A stretch of 63,140 nt of DNA from Lingula anatina (lineage: Eukaryota > Brachiopoda > Lingulata > Lingulida > Lingulidae). The stretch is from positions 8,517 through 71,656 of the forward strand of contig NW_019773630.1 of NCBI RefSeq assembly GCF_001039355.2, read 5' to 3'. Shown here in pieces: positions 1 to 14,800 of the stretch (position 1 is the first letter of the stretch; every line of letters starts with the position of its first letter). Position numbers and translations under genes: made by a program. The notes beneath the pieces are model-generated. The model was given only the letters and a program-made list of their open reading frames with translations. It was not told the origin of the DNA and searched no databases.

Positions 1-964
1 GAATCTACAGTGACATCATCTGCAGGTGACACGTCTATAGTAACAACCGAAGATACATCCACAGTAGACTCCAGTGTTACGGAAACAACAACTGCATCAT
101 CTAGTGAAGAAGCTACAGTGATATCGTCTGCGACATCAGTAGAAGACACATCTACAGTAGACGCCAGTGTTACAGAGACAGCTACTACATCATCCAGTGA
201 GGAATCTACAGTCACATCATCTGCAGGTGACACATCTGTAGGAACAACTGAAGAAACATCTACAGTAGACTCCATTGCTTCGGAGACTTCAATTGCATCA
301 TCTAGTGAAGAAGCTACAGTGACATTATCTGTGACAACAGCCGAAATCACATCTACAGTACACGCCAGTGTTACAGAGACAGCTACAACATCATCCAGTG
401 TGGAAGCTACAGTGACATCATCTGCAGGTGACACGTCTATAGTAACAACCGAAGAAACATCTACAGTAGACGCCAGTGTAACAGAGACGGCTACTGCATC
501 ATCCAGTGACGAATCTACCGTGACATCATCTGCAGGTGACACGTCTATAGTAACAACCGAAGAAACATCCACTGTAGACTCCAGTGTTACGGAGACAGCA
601 ACATCATCATCTAGTGAAGAAGCTACAGTGACATCATCTGCGACAACAGAAGAAGACACATCTACAGTAGACTCCAGTGTTACGGAGACAACAACAGCAT
701 CATCTAGTGAAGAAGCTACAGTGACATCGTCTGCGACAACAGTACAAGACAGATCTACAACTGATGAAACATATACATTAGACTCTAGTATTACAGAGAC
801 TATTACTGTATCATTCAGTGAGGAATCATCTACAGTAGGACCCAGCGGAACGGGCACATCATCCATTGTGGAGCCTACAGTAACACTGACCTCGTCTTCA
901 TCAAGTAGTACTGCGTTTGCCTCGTCTACTACCCCTAGCCCAACTACCCAGGTCCCCCCTTCAG
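1..964 (+). CDS. Mucin exon with Ser/Thr tandem repeats (PTS domain)
   Basis: The reading frame is open from base 1 and ends at a phase 1 donor (TTCAG|GTATAT) at 964. Two unit types alternate: a 36-residue unit containing [11 protein letters not shown] and a 31-residue unit lacking it; both carry (E)xTVTSSA at the start and [12 protein letters not shown] then SSSE at the end. Eight units can be followed (36-31-36-31-36-36-31-36/37), then the pattern decays into a Ser/Thr/Pro stretch ([12 protein letters not shown]). The units should be densely O-glycosylated; their regular Glu/Asp makes them acidic even without sugar. The window cuts the array, so total repeat number is unknown. Confidence 0.9.
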
Positions 965-3900
965 GTATATCGAGATACCTACGCGAAAACAGTTTTATAT
1001 TCATTGGAAATTTGTGGAATATTTCATGTCTTTCATCCCCATTTTTCACACGACGTCTATGTGCCAGGCACAGTATATATAAACATATATGGTAACGGCA
1101 CCAAATACGGGACTTACCCGCGAATTTAAGTATTTCTCTTTCTCAAGAAGCGTTGCTCCATCTGTCCCTACACATGGGTTCGATTTTCTTTTATGATTAA
1201 GTCTTGCACTTAAATTTGAAGGGTTTGATTATTTTAAAGGTCTGAATTTAGCAATGCAAGGCATTTAGACATTGAGAAGACAGCTTTGGGAAATGTTTAT
1301 ACGCGCACAGTATCATTTTAGCTGTCTACAGCGCGGGAGTAACGAAACTAAGGATGCATTCCCATAGATTTAGATCGTTCCAGAGATTTAGATTTAGATC
1401 GACCTAACTCCCTGGGGGTTCACGCTAAATTGGACTCAGCCGAGCGCGCACCATAATTACTTACAGCTTTTAATAGGCGGGAAAGACGCTTAAGCCGGCT
1501 AAGCTGACAGTAATCTAGTGAGACTTCCCACAGGGATGGATCGATCTAAAATCTATGGGAATGGGGTCTAACTATCTGTTTAACAGAGTCCGCCCTCCAC
1601 TTGATTATATAGGTTAGGATTAACCTGACGTAAGTGGGTCAGAATCTAGGTCGAGGTTTACCAGTACAAATTAATGGGAAGCGGACTCTTATCATTGAGG
1701 ACTCTATCGTGTCACGACGGCAAAACTACATGACATATTTTTGTATCTTCAGACAGAAAAGGCAAACCTCATTATCCTGCGAGAGAATTCCAGAACTTCA
1801 GCTCAGACACGTGTTACGACGCCCTTGATGACAACACATCACCACAAATTAAATTCAAATATGAGTTCTGCATGGGTCAAAGGTCGTACTTTGATGCCTA
1901 CGTGAGTGCAATTAATATTTCAAAATGTCAAAACATTTAATAGCACTTTCTAAAAAGGTTGTGTTAAATTGTCATCCTCAAGAATTAGCAAATCATATCA
2001 ATTCAGACTGCGTTGTCTGAGGCCCTGTCCCAGTAATTCGCATGCTTTTAATTAAATATTTCATCTATAAATGTGTTACTAGTATTTGTGAAATAACAGT
2101 AGTATATCTCGTATGACATAACCTTAAATGGCTTGAATTTCGAATCATATTTCCACAGGTATGCACGAATGGTCTGGTGTCATTTGGGTCACGATTCTGT
2201 GCCTTCTCCCCCGTGGCGTTCCCGTTACAGGGTCAACCTTTCAGCAGTATCCCCATCGTTGCTCCTTTCTGGTCCGACCTGGATGCAAGAAACAAATCTC
2301 GCGGGGCAAGTGTCTGCTACGCGACATATGACTACTATGCTGATTACAACACCAGCAGCACTGCACGTACTGTCATTGACCTTTGTAGAGATCACGTGAG
2401 GACGTACCTGAACGATACCGACTTTCAGCCGTCGATGGTGTTTGTAGTCACGTGGCACAGAATGAATCCGTACAGCCCAAATGGAAACGTGTATCTTAAT
2501 TCAGAGGTAGTCTTGTTCAGTTTATCGAGTCCATGGTATTTTGTCAACTTTTTCACCTAAAGGACATAGATACTCATTAACTATTTGGCTATATGATAAG
2601 GCATATACATATGTACATGTACATGTACTACTACTAACTTAAGCGCCCTTTATCTGGTTAATAAATAACAAAACTATACGGAGCAAATTCAGTTAGCCAC
2701 TTGAAATTTGACAATACGTAAGCAGTTACATTGCCTTGTATCAGGGCACATGAAAAGGCTTCTTAGAATAAAAACATTGTGTTACTACTGAACAAAAATA
2801 AAACCAGCCACAGTCAGTTGTAAATAAACGTCGTTGTATTATCGTTTCAGGAAACCACGTTTCAGCTTGCCCTTTGTACGAATGAGCTTACAACGTATGC
2901 GGTGTATCTTTATCCTTTCAATATGACAGTCTTTGACTTCACGAACCTGAAACTTCTGGGACGTGTTGGATATACCACCGGTAATGGCAATGCATACTTT
3001 AACGCGTACACATCTGGCCGTACGCTTAGCCAAGCCTTTTCTATGGATAAAGTCACTGGAAATACAGGTATAAGTTAAACGTGTTTTCATATTGATAAAA
3101 AAACATTTGTCATTTGTCTCTCTTTTTTTATTTAATTACTATAAAATAGAGTCATTTTTTGAAATATTTTGTTTTCTTTGGCACTGCACGAAACATGTAC
3201 TTTCACTACTTGATGGGTAGGTTCCATGATGTCGATAGAAGAAAATGCATAATTACATATACATTTTTGCAATACACGTCTTTATGTGCTATGTTTTCCA
3301 GGAATACGGGGTTTATGGGCGTTTAGACTGTGCACACGGCCACCTAGACCAAACTACGACCAGCTATGCAGAGACTGGGCAGCAGAGCAAAGGACAGACC
3401 AGATACTTTTGTTCAATCGATTTTCCACTGTTATAATGCCTCAATGTCCGTGCACACTTGCACAGGCGGCATTCAACCGCATGTTTGTGTATTACTCAGG
3501 TGAGCGAAAATGAAATGGCGCCAAGGAGTAACCGTGACGTAGGCGGTGACGTCATCATCTGGGTTTACTTACAATCTCGTTCGGACGAGAAAGTAACTGC
3601 TGCAGTCATCAAATTCATTGATATATGATTATATGATAAACGTATTTATTATGTAATTAACATGGAATGCAATCTTATATCCGGGTCGATCTCATATGCT
3701 GACTAGACTCCCTATTCACTGATGACTTCACCACCAAATATGCTTACAAGTACTTTAGATAACCGAAGATGTGATTCATGATCTGTGCAAAACTTTAATT
3801 TCTTTTACAAATACATATAATTCTTACTTCTATTGCAGTAATTTTAACGCTGCAGTAGATGTCTTATAATGTGGTTTTATTTAAACATTAAGCAAATTAG

Positions 3901-4386
3901 TAATATAAAAATTCATTTACACTTACATTTCATTTACAACTTCAACCCATTAGGCTGCAAACATATAAATAACTCATTAATAATAATAATAATAGTAATA
4001 TGCCAAACGGCATATTAATCTCAACCAAAGTTAATCAGTGTACAATATCATTGATACAGACTATAATGTAGATAACTAGCAGTCACCAACTTCGTACTGT
4101 CATCATAATCTGAGTATAATCTAACTTTTCAGCATCACCAGGAATCATATGTGGCCGAATACGGTTTTGGGGGAGAATTGTACTCCGCGGGTTTCAATTT
4201 GGAAAGGTATGTGTTTGCTTTGACAAATGGTACGCATCTGTGGTTTATATATATATATATATGTTTCAAACGTTGTGGCCACTTCGCCACTATGTCTTTT
4301 TCAACCCGTTTAAATTCCTGTTAGTTTCATGATGTTGCTATTAAGTGGTAGTGAATAGAACCAAATGGTACTCCCATCCCAAAATT

Positions 4387-4418
<32 letters not shown>

Positions 4419-7400
4419 ATGGTCCTTAATTATGGACATCTTGCTGTATTGATATTGTCTAAATGTCAAGAAAAAATACGACAAGCATTAATATATCCTT
4501 TTAAACTCGTTTAAAATGTATGCTTCCAGATATTTGCTTAAAAAAGACAGTTTTGGGGTCATTACAATACATGTCCTATGCTTTATATTTACTTCATCCT
4601 TGAGGTGGTAATAAATAAGTAATTACATGTATAAAAAAATGCTAGTCCTAACATGAAATTTAATAGCTGTGCTCCATTTATTCTTCTCACTGTACTGTAA
4701 ATGTATACAGAATGTATTTTATTACATGATATGTCACTTCGTTATCTTACACAGACGTGTTGCTACGATACTGACCCGAATTCAGAATCGTTTGGGGCCC
4801 TTTTAACACAAAGAACATACGAGGCAGGAGCATTCCAATTGTACAACCCTGGGATACCATGGTTCAATGCTCTACACGATCGGTACGATGTTTTACCTAA
4901 GGTCTACTGCTGCCGGGAGTCAACTCTGTGTGACCTGTATTACCTGTATAGACCGATGGACACGTGTGCTTTCTTCAGACCACCTAGACTTTGTGAGTTA
5001 CATGTCTGCCCGTTTCGTTGAATTTTTTCTACATCTCTGTACGCCATTTGATTCTCATAATTGTTTCTGCAAATTGCATTTTTTTCTTACATCCTACTTA
5101 TTTAAAAAAGTAAACGTAAATTCCTTCTTTAAAAATTGCAAAGGCGACATATATTAGTCCACATTCTGTTTCTCAATCAATTAATGTGAAAAAATCGAAT
5201 GCTCCTTTCTACAATAATCAGATATCGTACGCTCTATCTGTACGGGTACCTCGTCTTTTATTCAGCATTTTTCTGGGGAGACCCTCACATCACCACCATG
5301 GACCAGGTCTCGTACACCTTCAACGGGCTTGGGGAATACACGCTCCTTCAGGTGTCCAACGACAGATTTGTCTTGCAAGGACGCACAGGACTGGCAGTGG
5401 CCGCCAGCGGGTCTGAAGCGACTAATGCCACGGTCTTCACTGCAGTGGCTGCCAGGGATAACGACTCCGATATCGTCACCGTCCGACTGGACTCAACTAG
5501 ACAGCGTAAGTCTACTATTGATTCATGGCTGCATCAATGAATACAGGCAGATGATACTGAACTGACGATTTCCTCGCCTGTTTGTTTTAAATTTGTCACA
5601 TGTTTCCAAGACAAAATTTGTCTAAATTTTCAGGGCATGCGTGTTATTTTTCATTGAGCCATTCAACATGATTACTAGGACAATCACAAAAGCCAAATAC
5701 ATGATCTTAACCAATATGTATATAGATAAGTCATTAATTTTTATTTTATTTTATTTTATTTTATTTTATTTATTTATTTATTTATTTATTTATTTTGCAG
5801 ATATGGAAATATTCATCAATAATGAATCAGTAAGCAGTCTGATGATAAACAGTAACCACGAATCCTTCAATTACGTCGATTTAGACTATGACCATGTCAA
5901 TGAGTCCCTTAATATTTCCTTTGCGTCAGGTAAGTGCGCGTGTGCATGCGTAAGTGCATGTGTGTAAGATCGAGAGAGAGAGAGAGACAGATTATTATAC
6001 ATGTACATGTACTGCACTCGTACATAACGAAATATAACTGTAGTTGAACCATCGGATTTAATTTCCTATGATTGTTGTTAGTGACCTTGGAACTTTTCAA
6101 CCAATATCTTATTTACAAGTAGCTTTACATGATGTTACTTTTACAGGGTTTGCCCTGACAGTATCAAAAGGAATACAGCTCCTGCGCGTCTTCGTGGTTT
6201 GTCCAGCAGAGTACACGAACATGACACTAGGGCTGCTGGGAATTTACAACAATGACCCGGATGATGACTTCGCCCTCCCGAACGGCACTGTCCTGTCCAT
6301 AAATGCCACTGATGAGGAAAGGATTTACTACGAGTTTGGCCAGAAATGTACGTATTTCTATCCCAGTACTACATTTCTGTACTTTTTTAAAATTATTTTT
6401 ACTACTTTTTGTGCGCTTTTAATAGAGAGGACGGCTTGTGGTGTTTACATGGAACATCATTATGTCCATGCATGGAACCCAGACTGAATTTTTCATCATA
6501 GTGAATTTGATTCCAAGAATTATTTGATATAAAATAAAGGAGGTATAGTTTTCTTATGGGCCATAACAATCGCTGCATTTGCATCAAAAGTAATTGTAAT
6601 CGTTTAGTAGGAACGATATGATGCATGTACCGTTACTACGTACTTGCAGTTTATTTATGCACAATACATGTATGTCCATCATGTCTGTTTATCTAACGCA
6701 CTGTTTCAGGGCACATCAACCCAAATGAGTCCTTATTTTACTACTCACCTGGCACTGGACCAGCCAACTTCACAGATTCAAATTTCGTTCCTGTTTTCGG
6801 CACTGCCATTCCCACTGGAATCAACCAGACCACGGTCGACGAGGCCAAGCGTTTGTGCGGGGATAGCAAACAGTGCATTTTCGATTTCCTTCGCACAAGG
6901 TCTTTAGACGTTGCTAAGGATACAAAAGAGACACAACTCACTAACGAGGAACAGGAAAAGACAGTCGGTATGTGGTACATGAGGCCATGTGAAATGCCCC
7001 AGTTTAGGAATTACATGTATCATAAGTGACTTTCATTCAAATATGTCAGTATGAAACACACTTAAAAATAGAATAAGTAGAAGAAAATTTGTGTTTTAGA
7101 AGAAATCGATCTCAAACCATTCAAAACACCCATGTTTTCTTTTTTTTATACATTCGCCAATCTTCTGTCTCCACAGAAAACCGGGCACCTGTGATTTCCG
7201 GGCCTTCAGTTATCAACATTATAGCCAATCAACAGAACGAAATCTTCACAACTTTCGTAGACCCTGACGGGGACAATTTAACGTTTGTTGAGACGGCCGT
7301 GTTATCTCTGGGGGCGAACACTTCTATCGTTAATGATACGGCACGGAAAATCACCTGGACTCCAAGCAGTTTCGAAAATAAAGTTAACCTAAGGTACTGA

Positions 7401-8828
7401 ACTTTATAATACTGTATATTTACTTGGACGACGTTTTTTATGTGGAAACAAGTAATTGAAATAGAATATCTGTTATACTAATGATGTAATACTAATGAGA
7501 CAACTGAATTTCCAGTGCCCTTCACGTCAGAATATAAGATTTTGGGCTGAATATATTAAAGGCCATAGAGCCCATGTCAATTTTGTGGCGTATTCAAAAC
7601 CATCCGCAATCCATTGTCACAACAGATATTCTATTGGTGCAGAGAAATGTCTTACTAAAAATGTCTTACTAAATAAAAGTTCGTTTTCGTTTTCACCAGT
7701 GTCACGGTAAAGGACGGCAAAGGCGGCGTGGCCACTTCAGTCTTCGCTGTGAATATGTGCTCGGGTTGTAATGGTAAAGGCACATGCGACTTCAACACCA
7801 TACTCGAAGACATGAGTGATGTCTATAAAGTGGTAAAATGCGACTGTTTCACTGGTTACGGGGGTAATTATTTTTATTATTTTTGTTGTTGTTGTTGTTG
7901 TTGGAGTTGTTATCATTATTTCAAAAAAGCTTGAAGTTTCTTTTTTTTCAGAAAATTTGTATTTTAGATTGAATTATAAATAATGTCCGCCCCCTGGTCC
8001 CCTTTTCCAAATCTCTTGAAGTATTAAACCTAAACAGTTGTTCTTCCATGTTTATAAAAAAACATAGCCTAATTTCTAACTAATCGAATTGTACAGTTTA
8101 CCCTCATTATTCAAATTTTTTACCACAAAGGAACAGCGCATAGTAAATTGCAATATGAATGTGCCGAAGGAAGAACCGTTATATTTAACAAAATCGTTGA
8201 AGAAAAAGTAACTTCCACCACAAATACAATGTCCTAGCAATGTCTTAACGTGCTTTTCTTTCTTCAGGTGACCACTGTTCTACCTTAATTGACTGGTGTG
8301 CTGCGTTTGACCAATGCCCGGAACAGACCACGTGTACAACTCTGCCACCAGAACTCCAAAACGAGGCCAATCACACCTACTTCACGTGTTCGGCTTGTCC
8401 AGCAGGATATGAACAGAGAGGCTCTAAATGTATAGGTAATGTAAATAATTCAATTTAAAGTTACAGTTAAATGTAGTAAACTCTAACATTTTAAAACGTT
8501 GCGAAAATAGCCTCGATCCGTAGTGAGTTAAACAGGTACTGACCACTGTACATGTACATGTATGTTTTACTTATATGAAAAATATTGAACAATGTTATAA
8601 ATCGCGCAATCTTTAGAACTTTTACGTCATTTTTAACCAGATGTGGACGAATGTGCCAGGGAAGACACGAATAACTGCACAAGGAACACGAGCGTCTGCG
8701 TTAACCTGGTGGGATCCTACTACTGTAACTGCACAGCGGCTGGCTTCAGGAACGATGCGAACGACCCATACACGTGCCAAGGTACGAGGACACGCGCTTA
8801 CCTTATATTGAGGTCACGCATTAATATA

Positions 8829-8865
<37 letters not shown>

Positions 8866-11800
8866 CCCAGCACATACAACAATGTAGTGAGATGATAATA
8901 TAAATTGCGGGTAAAGTAAACATCGTTCATGTAGAATTTAAAAAGAGAAATGACAACGAGTAAAGATATAGGCCTACATGTAAGTATATTGACATCAAAA
9001 TCGTTTATGAACACACTAGAACTTGAATGTAAACTGAATAATAAGTGAACAGAAAATGCGCGTAAATGATATATCGATATATATAACGTAACAAACAGTG
9101 ATTGAGAATTGCGACACAGGTTCGTCCTTATCTGTAATTATTGTTCAGGCTATAAACAATGTCAATCCTTGTATTGCTGCANTCCTTTTTATCCTGGAAA
9201 GCTGAATTTCCTCTACAAAATCACTGAACATCTAAGTAACTTGACGTTATTATACTATGTGGTGTCTGAACTATCATAAAAGCACAAAGGAGTGTCGCAA
9301 AAAAAAGTCTATTCCTACGGAATGCTAACTACAAAACAGCCACGCTGTTGAAGTGTCCATCAATTTTCTTCGCAATCCTGCCTCCTCACGTAAAAGATCA
9401 CGCAAATGGGCCGCTTAAGTTTACATTAATCAAAATAAACAAGAAATCGGTTATCCGATTCTTACAGCTGCATTGGGTGCACTGATGTCAAACAACGACA
9501 ACCAAAATTAATATCAACTATAACAGCTACAGACCATTACACAAATCTTTAATCTTTCACTTTCACAGATGTCGATGAATGCCAGGAGGGAACGTCTGGT
9601 TGTGTTCAAGTCTGCAACAATACTGAGGGGCATTTCAAATGTTCCTGTTTCGACGGTTACACGCTGTTCTCAGACGGAGTGTCCTGTACACGTAAGTGAC
9701 TGACACGTGCATTACATGCAACTGTCTACATATATACATGAATCTAAATGAATCGACATGAATCTAAATCTGAAATAAATTTTTCAGGCGATTTGCTTCC
9801 ACTGCAGTGTATTTTGCCTAAAAACCCGTAATACTCAATGCCCTTAAGTTTTCCCCTTAGCCGCACAGGTTCTATATATGATAGTACACGATAATTAGTA
9901 TATCAACATCTTTTTTTTCAAATTTGCATCTCAATCAAAGGAAACTGTAGACACTATTCCTTCTAAATAGTTTTATGGTGTAAGAAAACGGAATTTATTA
10001 ATATAGAATCGGTTGGTAAATTAGGTATGTTCATCGATATTAAGGCGTGTCATCACATTGTTATTCAGCCACCCAGCCACAACGTTGCCAGGACCTTAAC
10101 TGCGACCAGTTGTGTTTAATTGATCCCAGTGGGCAGCCAGCCTGTGGATGTTATATAGGCTACAGACTCATAGAGGGATTCCGCTGCATTGGTATGGTTC
10201 CATCTTTTCATTAATCTTTATATTACTTTTATATTTTTGATCATTACTATTATCTATTAAACATGTTACATATATCGGTTTGTGCTTGCATTTATAACTT
10301 GTATAATAGGGTTTAAGGAATTGAACATGCATTTTTTTATTCAAAGCAAAAGAACGCCTTCTCCCTACTGATTTCTATCAAATCACTACGATCCTATCCT
10401 TATCATCACATTTTAGTCTGTTACATTTTAACGATGGCGCGTGTACAGTTATTACCTTCGTTGCTCTGTATAAGCTTTCTTATGTGATGTTGCATTTCAC
10501 AGATATCAACGAGTGTGAAGACAATCAACTCAACAAGTGCAGCCAGAAATTGAACTGTAAGAACACAGACGGTGGCTATCAATGTCACTGCGACATCGGC
10601 TATCAGCTCAGCACAGATCAAAGAACGTGTGTAGGTAAGTAAAGCAGGCGTCACACATACATTTTCATAGTTCTCAAAGTGAAGCGTTCATCTTTTCATT
10701 TCCATGATAATGATTTTAAAGGTTAAAAAGGTTGTTAAGAAGTTTCCAGTAGTCGTTGGTTCGTTGGTTGTAGTTTGTTGAAATCGAAGTCCACGTTATT
10801 TTATCAGCTAATTAATGCCATTAATACCTCTCACAACCAACGTCCATGACCCATATCTTTTAGGGTGCACCGGTAACACGTGGGGTGTCAACTGCAGTCG
10901 CACCTGCGATTGCGGAGACCGAGCCACGGAGTGCGACCCCGCCATCGGGTGTACCGGGTGCACAGCCGGCTGGACGGGGACCGAGTGCGACACAGATGTG
11001 GACGAGTGCGCGACAACTCCCGGAATATGCGGTGATCGGGGAGAGTGCGTGAACAACCTGGGATCTTATGACTGTGTGTGTCCCTCCGGGTATATGAAGA
11101 GTCAGACAGGCAGTTGTAACGGTGAGTGGACATTTATGTTGTCAGAAAAAAATCAAATAGAGGACTGGCGATTCTTTATATAAAAATCTCCCTACTAAAA
11201 GAGATGTTGATTGACCATTTTTTGACATCTTTTTCCATGCCTAACTGAATGCCTGTCGTAGCCATCTATTTAATGTTTTTAAAATCGTAGATACGTGTTT
11301 GGTTCTTGTCCTTTCGGGAAAAATAATCATTTATTGTTATTATTTACCTATGTGTGTGGTATTAACTTTTTATGTGTGTATCTATGAAGTAATTACAGCC
11401 CAAATTCCATAAATGACACACTTATGTAGCTTATTTATAATAAAACAGAAAAATGTTGTGTTATAAAACTACTACATTTATCTTTGAATATGGGCAATAC
11501 CGTTACCTCTGTTCCGTTCTGCCAGGCAATTACTGTTTCCAACTGTGTCCAAGATCTATAAATAAATACATAAAAACATTATTAAACAAGGAAGTACATA
11601 ACAGTTCAAATTAAAAATAATGACAAAAATATTTTCTGAAATGACAAGTGTCTGTAAATAAAACTTCTATAAGTCGTACATGTGCCGTCATACAGCCTTG
11701 CCGTTAAGTGGAAGCAAATAGTGTTACCTTTACACCAAGATAGATGAATGACTTTTGTAATGATTCTTTATTCTTTCATTTAGACATAGATGAGTGTTTG

Positions 11801-14800
11801 CTGGGTACGTATCAATGCCAGGCCACATGTGTCAACACTGCTGGAAGTTACAAGTGCGCTTGCAACGACGGCTATAGGTTGGTCGCCGACGGGTTCAGCT
11901 GTGAAGGCAAGTCATAATTTTTGTCTAACAATAGCATCAAAATATCGCAATTTTTTATCTTTAAAGAGTTCTTTAATGACGCTGACGTCACGTTTTTATT
12001 ACTTTTAATATCCCGTAAGTTCCATACAAATGTTTTAGCTTATTTTTATTCTTTTCTACCTGCTTACTGGTAGTTAAATATTTGTCAGTTTAAGTTGGCA
12101 TTTGGACATGGTGCTTCCATACCAAGTAAATCAGTTCAAATAAACGGATTGTCTTGGATCAAAACACACGTTAAAGATATGCTCTAATTTTATGATTGTC
12201 ACTTGCCTTTAAACAATAGATAACATGAAAGGACGTGACAGTCTGAAACTATAATGTTGAAAATGATATTTTATTATTTTATACATTTTTTTCCAGATGT
12301 GGACGAATGTTCAGGCGGCACACACCTCTGTGAATACATCTGCGACAACAAGAACGGTTCTTATAGCTGCGCCTGTTATGATGGCTTCCAGTTGAATTTA
12401 GACGATGGGCATACGTGTGTTAAGAGTAAGAAACCATTTCCATACTATTCCCTATCTTACTAACTGTGGATCGATCTATCTCCGAGGGGACTCTCGCTAA
12501 ATTGCAATTAACTTAAGCGGCCTAGATGTCTGGCACGCTAGGGGATAATTAATTATCGTTTATTAGCTTCAGTAGGCGTGCCAGACATCTAAGCCGCTTA
12601 AGCTGACAGCAATTTAGCGAGAAACCCCTCAGAAAAAATGGATCGATCCTGTTACATCGATCTAGGTATGGGAGGGCTAAGATAGCTAACAAATGTGTGT
12701 CGCTTCTGTTTCCACCAAGGCCTTATGCCACCCTATAAGAAAATTGGTTGTTATTTTTTTACTCTTTAAATGTATCATTATCTCAAACTGAATAGTTACA
12801 TTTGCTCTTAACATGCTCTGGATTGATCCATCAACTTCCATATTCCATCATGTTTGCAACACTGCATGCCAAAGATCCTAACACCCGTCGATCGCATGTT
12901 ACACTTAACAACTTCAGCGATGCTTTAATTTTCATCAAAATCAAAACTGGCTAATAAACAGTTGCAGAGGGAATCACTGTACTGAATCGCCGTCTACGAT
13001 GTTTTCCTTATCATGTAGTCTTGGTTTACACCGCATTAATACAACGTTCTAAGTACTTAATAAATTATACCTATGGTGTATATATTTGCAGTACCTGATT
13101 ATCCCGACAACTGTGCAGCAAATGGAGTCAACTGTACGTACGGCTGCGACGGCGTGGCCTGTATTTGTCCACTTGGATATACACTTGCTGCAGACGGCGT
13201 GAACTGCGACGGTGAGTTGCTTCGTGGTCAATTAACAGTCATCATTGCCCTACCTCTGTAGCTGTTGCGTGAATTATAAATGCTTTCGGTCGAGCGATTA
13301 CATATTGCTGTAGTGATTTCATTTTGGCTTGATGTGCATAGAATACCCGTGCAATGCAGTTATTACAATTGGCAGAGAATCCGAGGGTGAATCTTACCAC
13401 ATTTTGACAAAATTATCAAATATACTTTTTATAACTGTCATAAATTCGAATACCCGGTAGAATACGATCTTTAACCTCACTAGGTTATGTCTGTATAGGT
13501 CAGTTTTCTCTTATTCTTGATTTAATGTTCTTACGTCACGATAACACAAGGTTTTAATCAAACTTACCTCCATTGTAGATGTTGACGAGTGTTCCAATGC
13601 AACGCTGAACAGGTGTGACCCGCCCACTGCATGTGTTAATAACAATGGTAGCTACACGTGTCAGTGTGCCACTGGGTACTCTCTGGATACCGCGGACAGT
13701 AGGACTTGTAGAGGTAAGCAAAAATAAAAGTACAATCAGCTACTTGTGCAGATTATCTGCCGTATTTGGTGCAAGATCTTGATGTCTCCTTTTTACAAGT
13801 AGGCTACTGATTTTTTCTTCCCAAAAGAAAGTTTGTAAACAACCCAAAACTTTACCCAGACTTGCACAAGGCGTTTTGGTGAGGCGCGTTGAGGCTAGTA
13901 TTTTTTTCTGCATTGAACAAGTTGGCAGTGATCTTAAACTTATTCAGCCTGGAACGCTGATGGGTGTATACCTTAAAGTCCACGTATAATGATGAATACA
14001 CATAGTCATCATACGCTTAGGCCTATAATTATCTCAAAGCACATGTTTCAGATATTGACGAATGTATGGACACTCCATGCGGTCCCCATTCTCTGTGCAA
14101 TAACACCGACGGTGCTTATACCTGCAACTGTGACAACGGATACCGAAAGAATGGCTCACAGTGCGTCAACATTGATGAATGTGCACATGGGCCGTGTGGC
14201 GCCAATGCAGACTGCAGGGACACCTCCGGTAGTTACTCGTGCACATGCAAGACAGGCTTCCACGGAGACGGTATCATGTGTTCCAATGTGGACGAATGCA
14301 CCATTAGTGACCCATGCAGTATCAACGCACAATGTACGGATTTGACTGGATCTTATATATGCTCGTGTAACGAAGGATTTTTCGGAGATGGTGTGGATTG
14401 CCGAGATGTCGACGAATGCGCGGCAAATTCCTTCAACTGCACTGCCCTAGAGACGTGCGTCAATACAGTTGGCTCGTACTACTGCGTGTGTTCATCAGGT
14501 TATAAACGGAACGTTACGTCAGGCAGATGCGAGGACATCGATGAGTGTAGTGTGACGTCCACGTGCAGCGTGCATGCGACTTGTAGCAACGGCCAAGGGA
14601 CATTTACGTGTGCGTGCAACGACGGCTACGTTGGCGACGGTTTTACCTGTTTCGGCCTTATGCGTCGTGATAGTAAGAATGCCTTTTTTAAGCAATTTTC
14701 TGATATATTTCTGCACTTAAATTCAAAATCACGTCATTGTACAAAGTAAGACTGCATGTACAGTACTTGATTAATAAATTATAACCATGTCGATATATAA

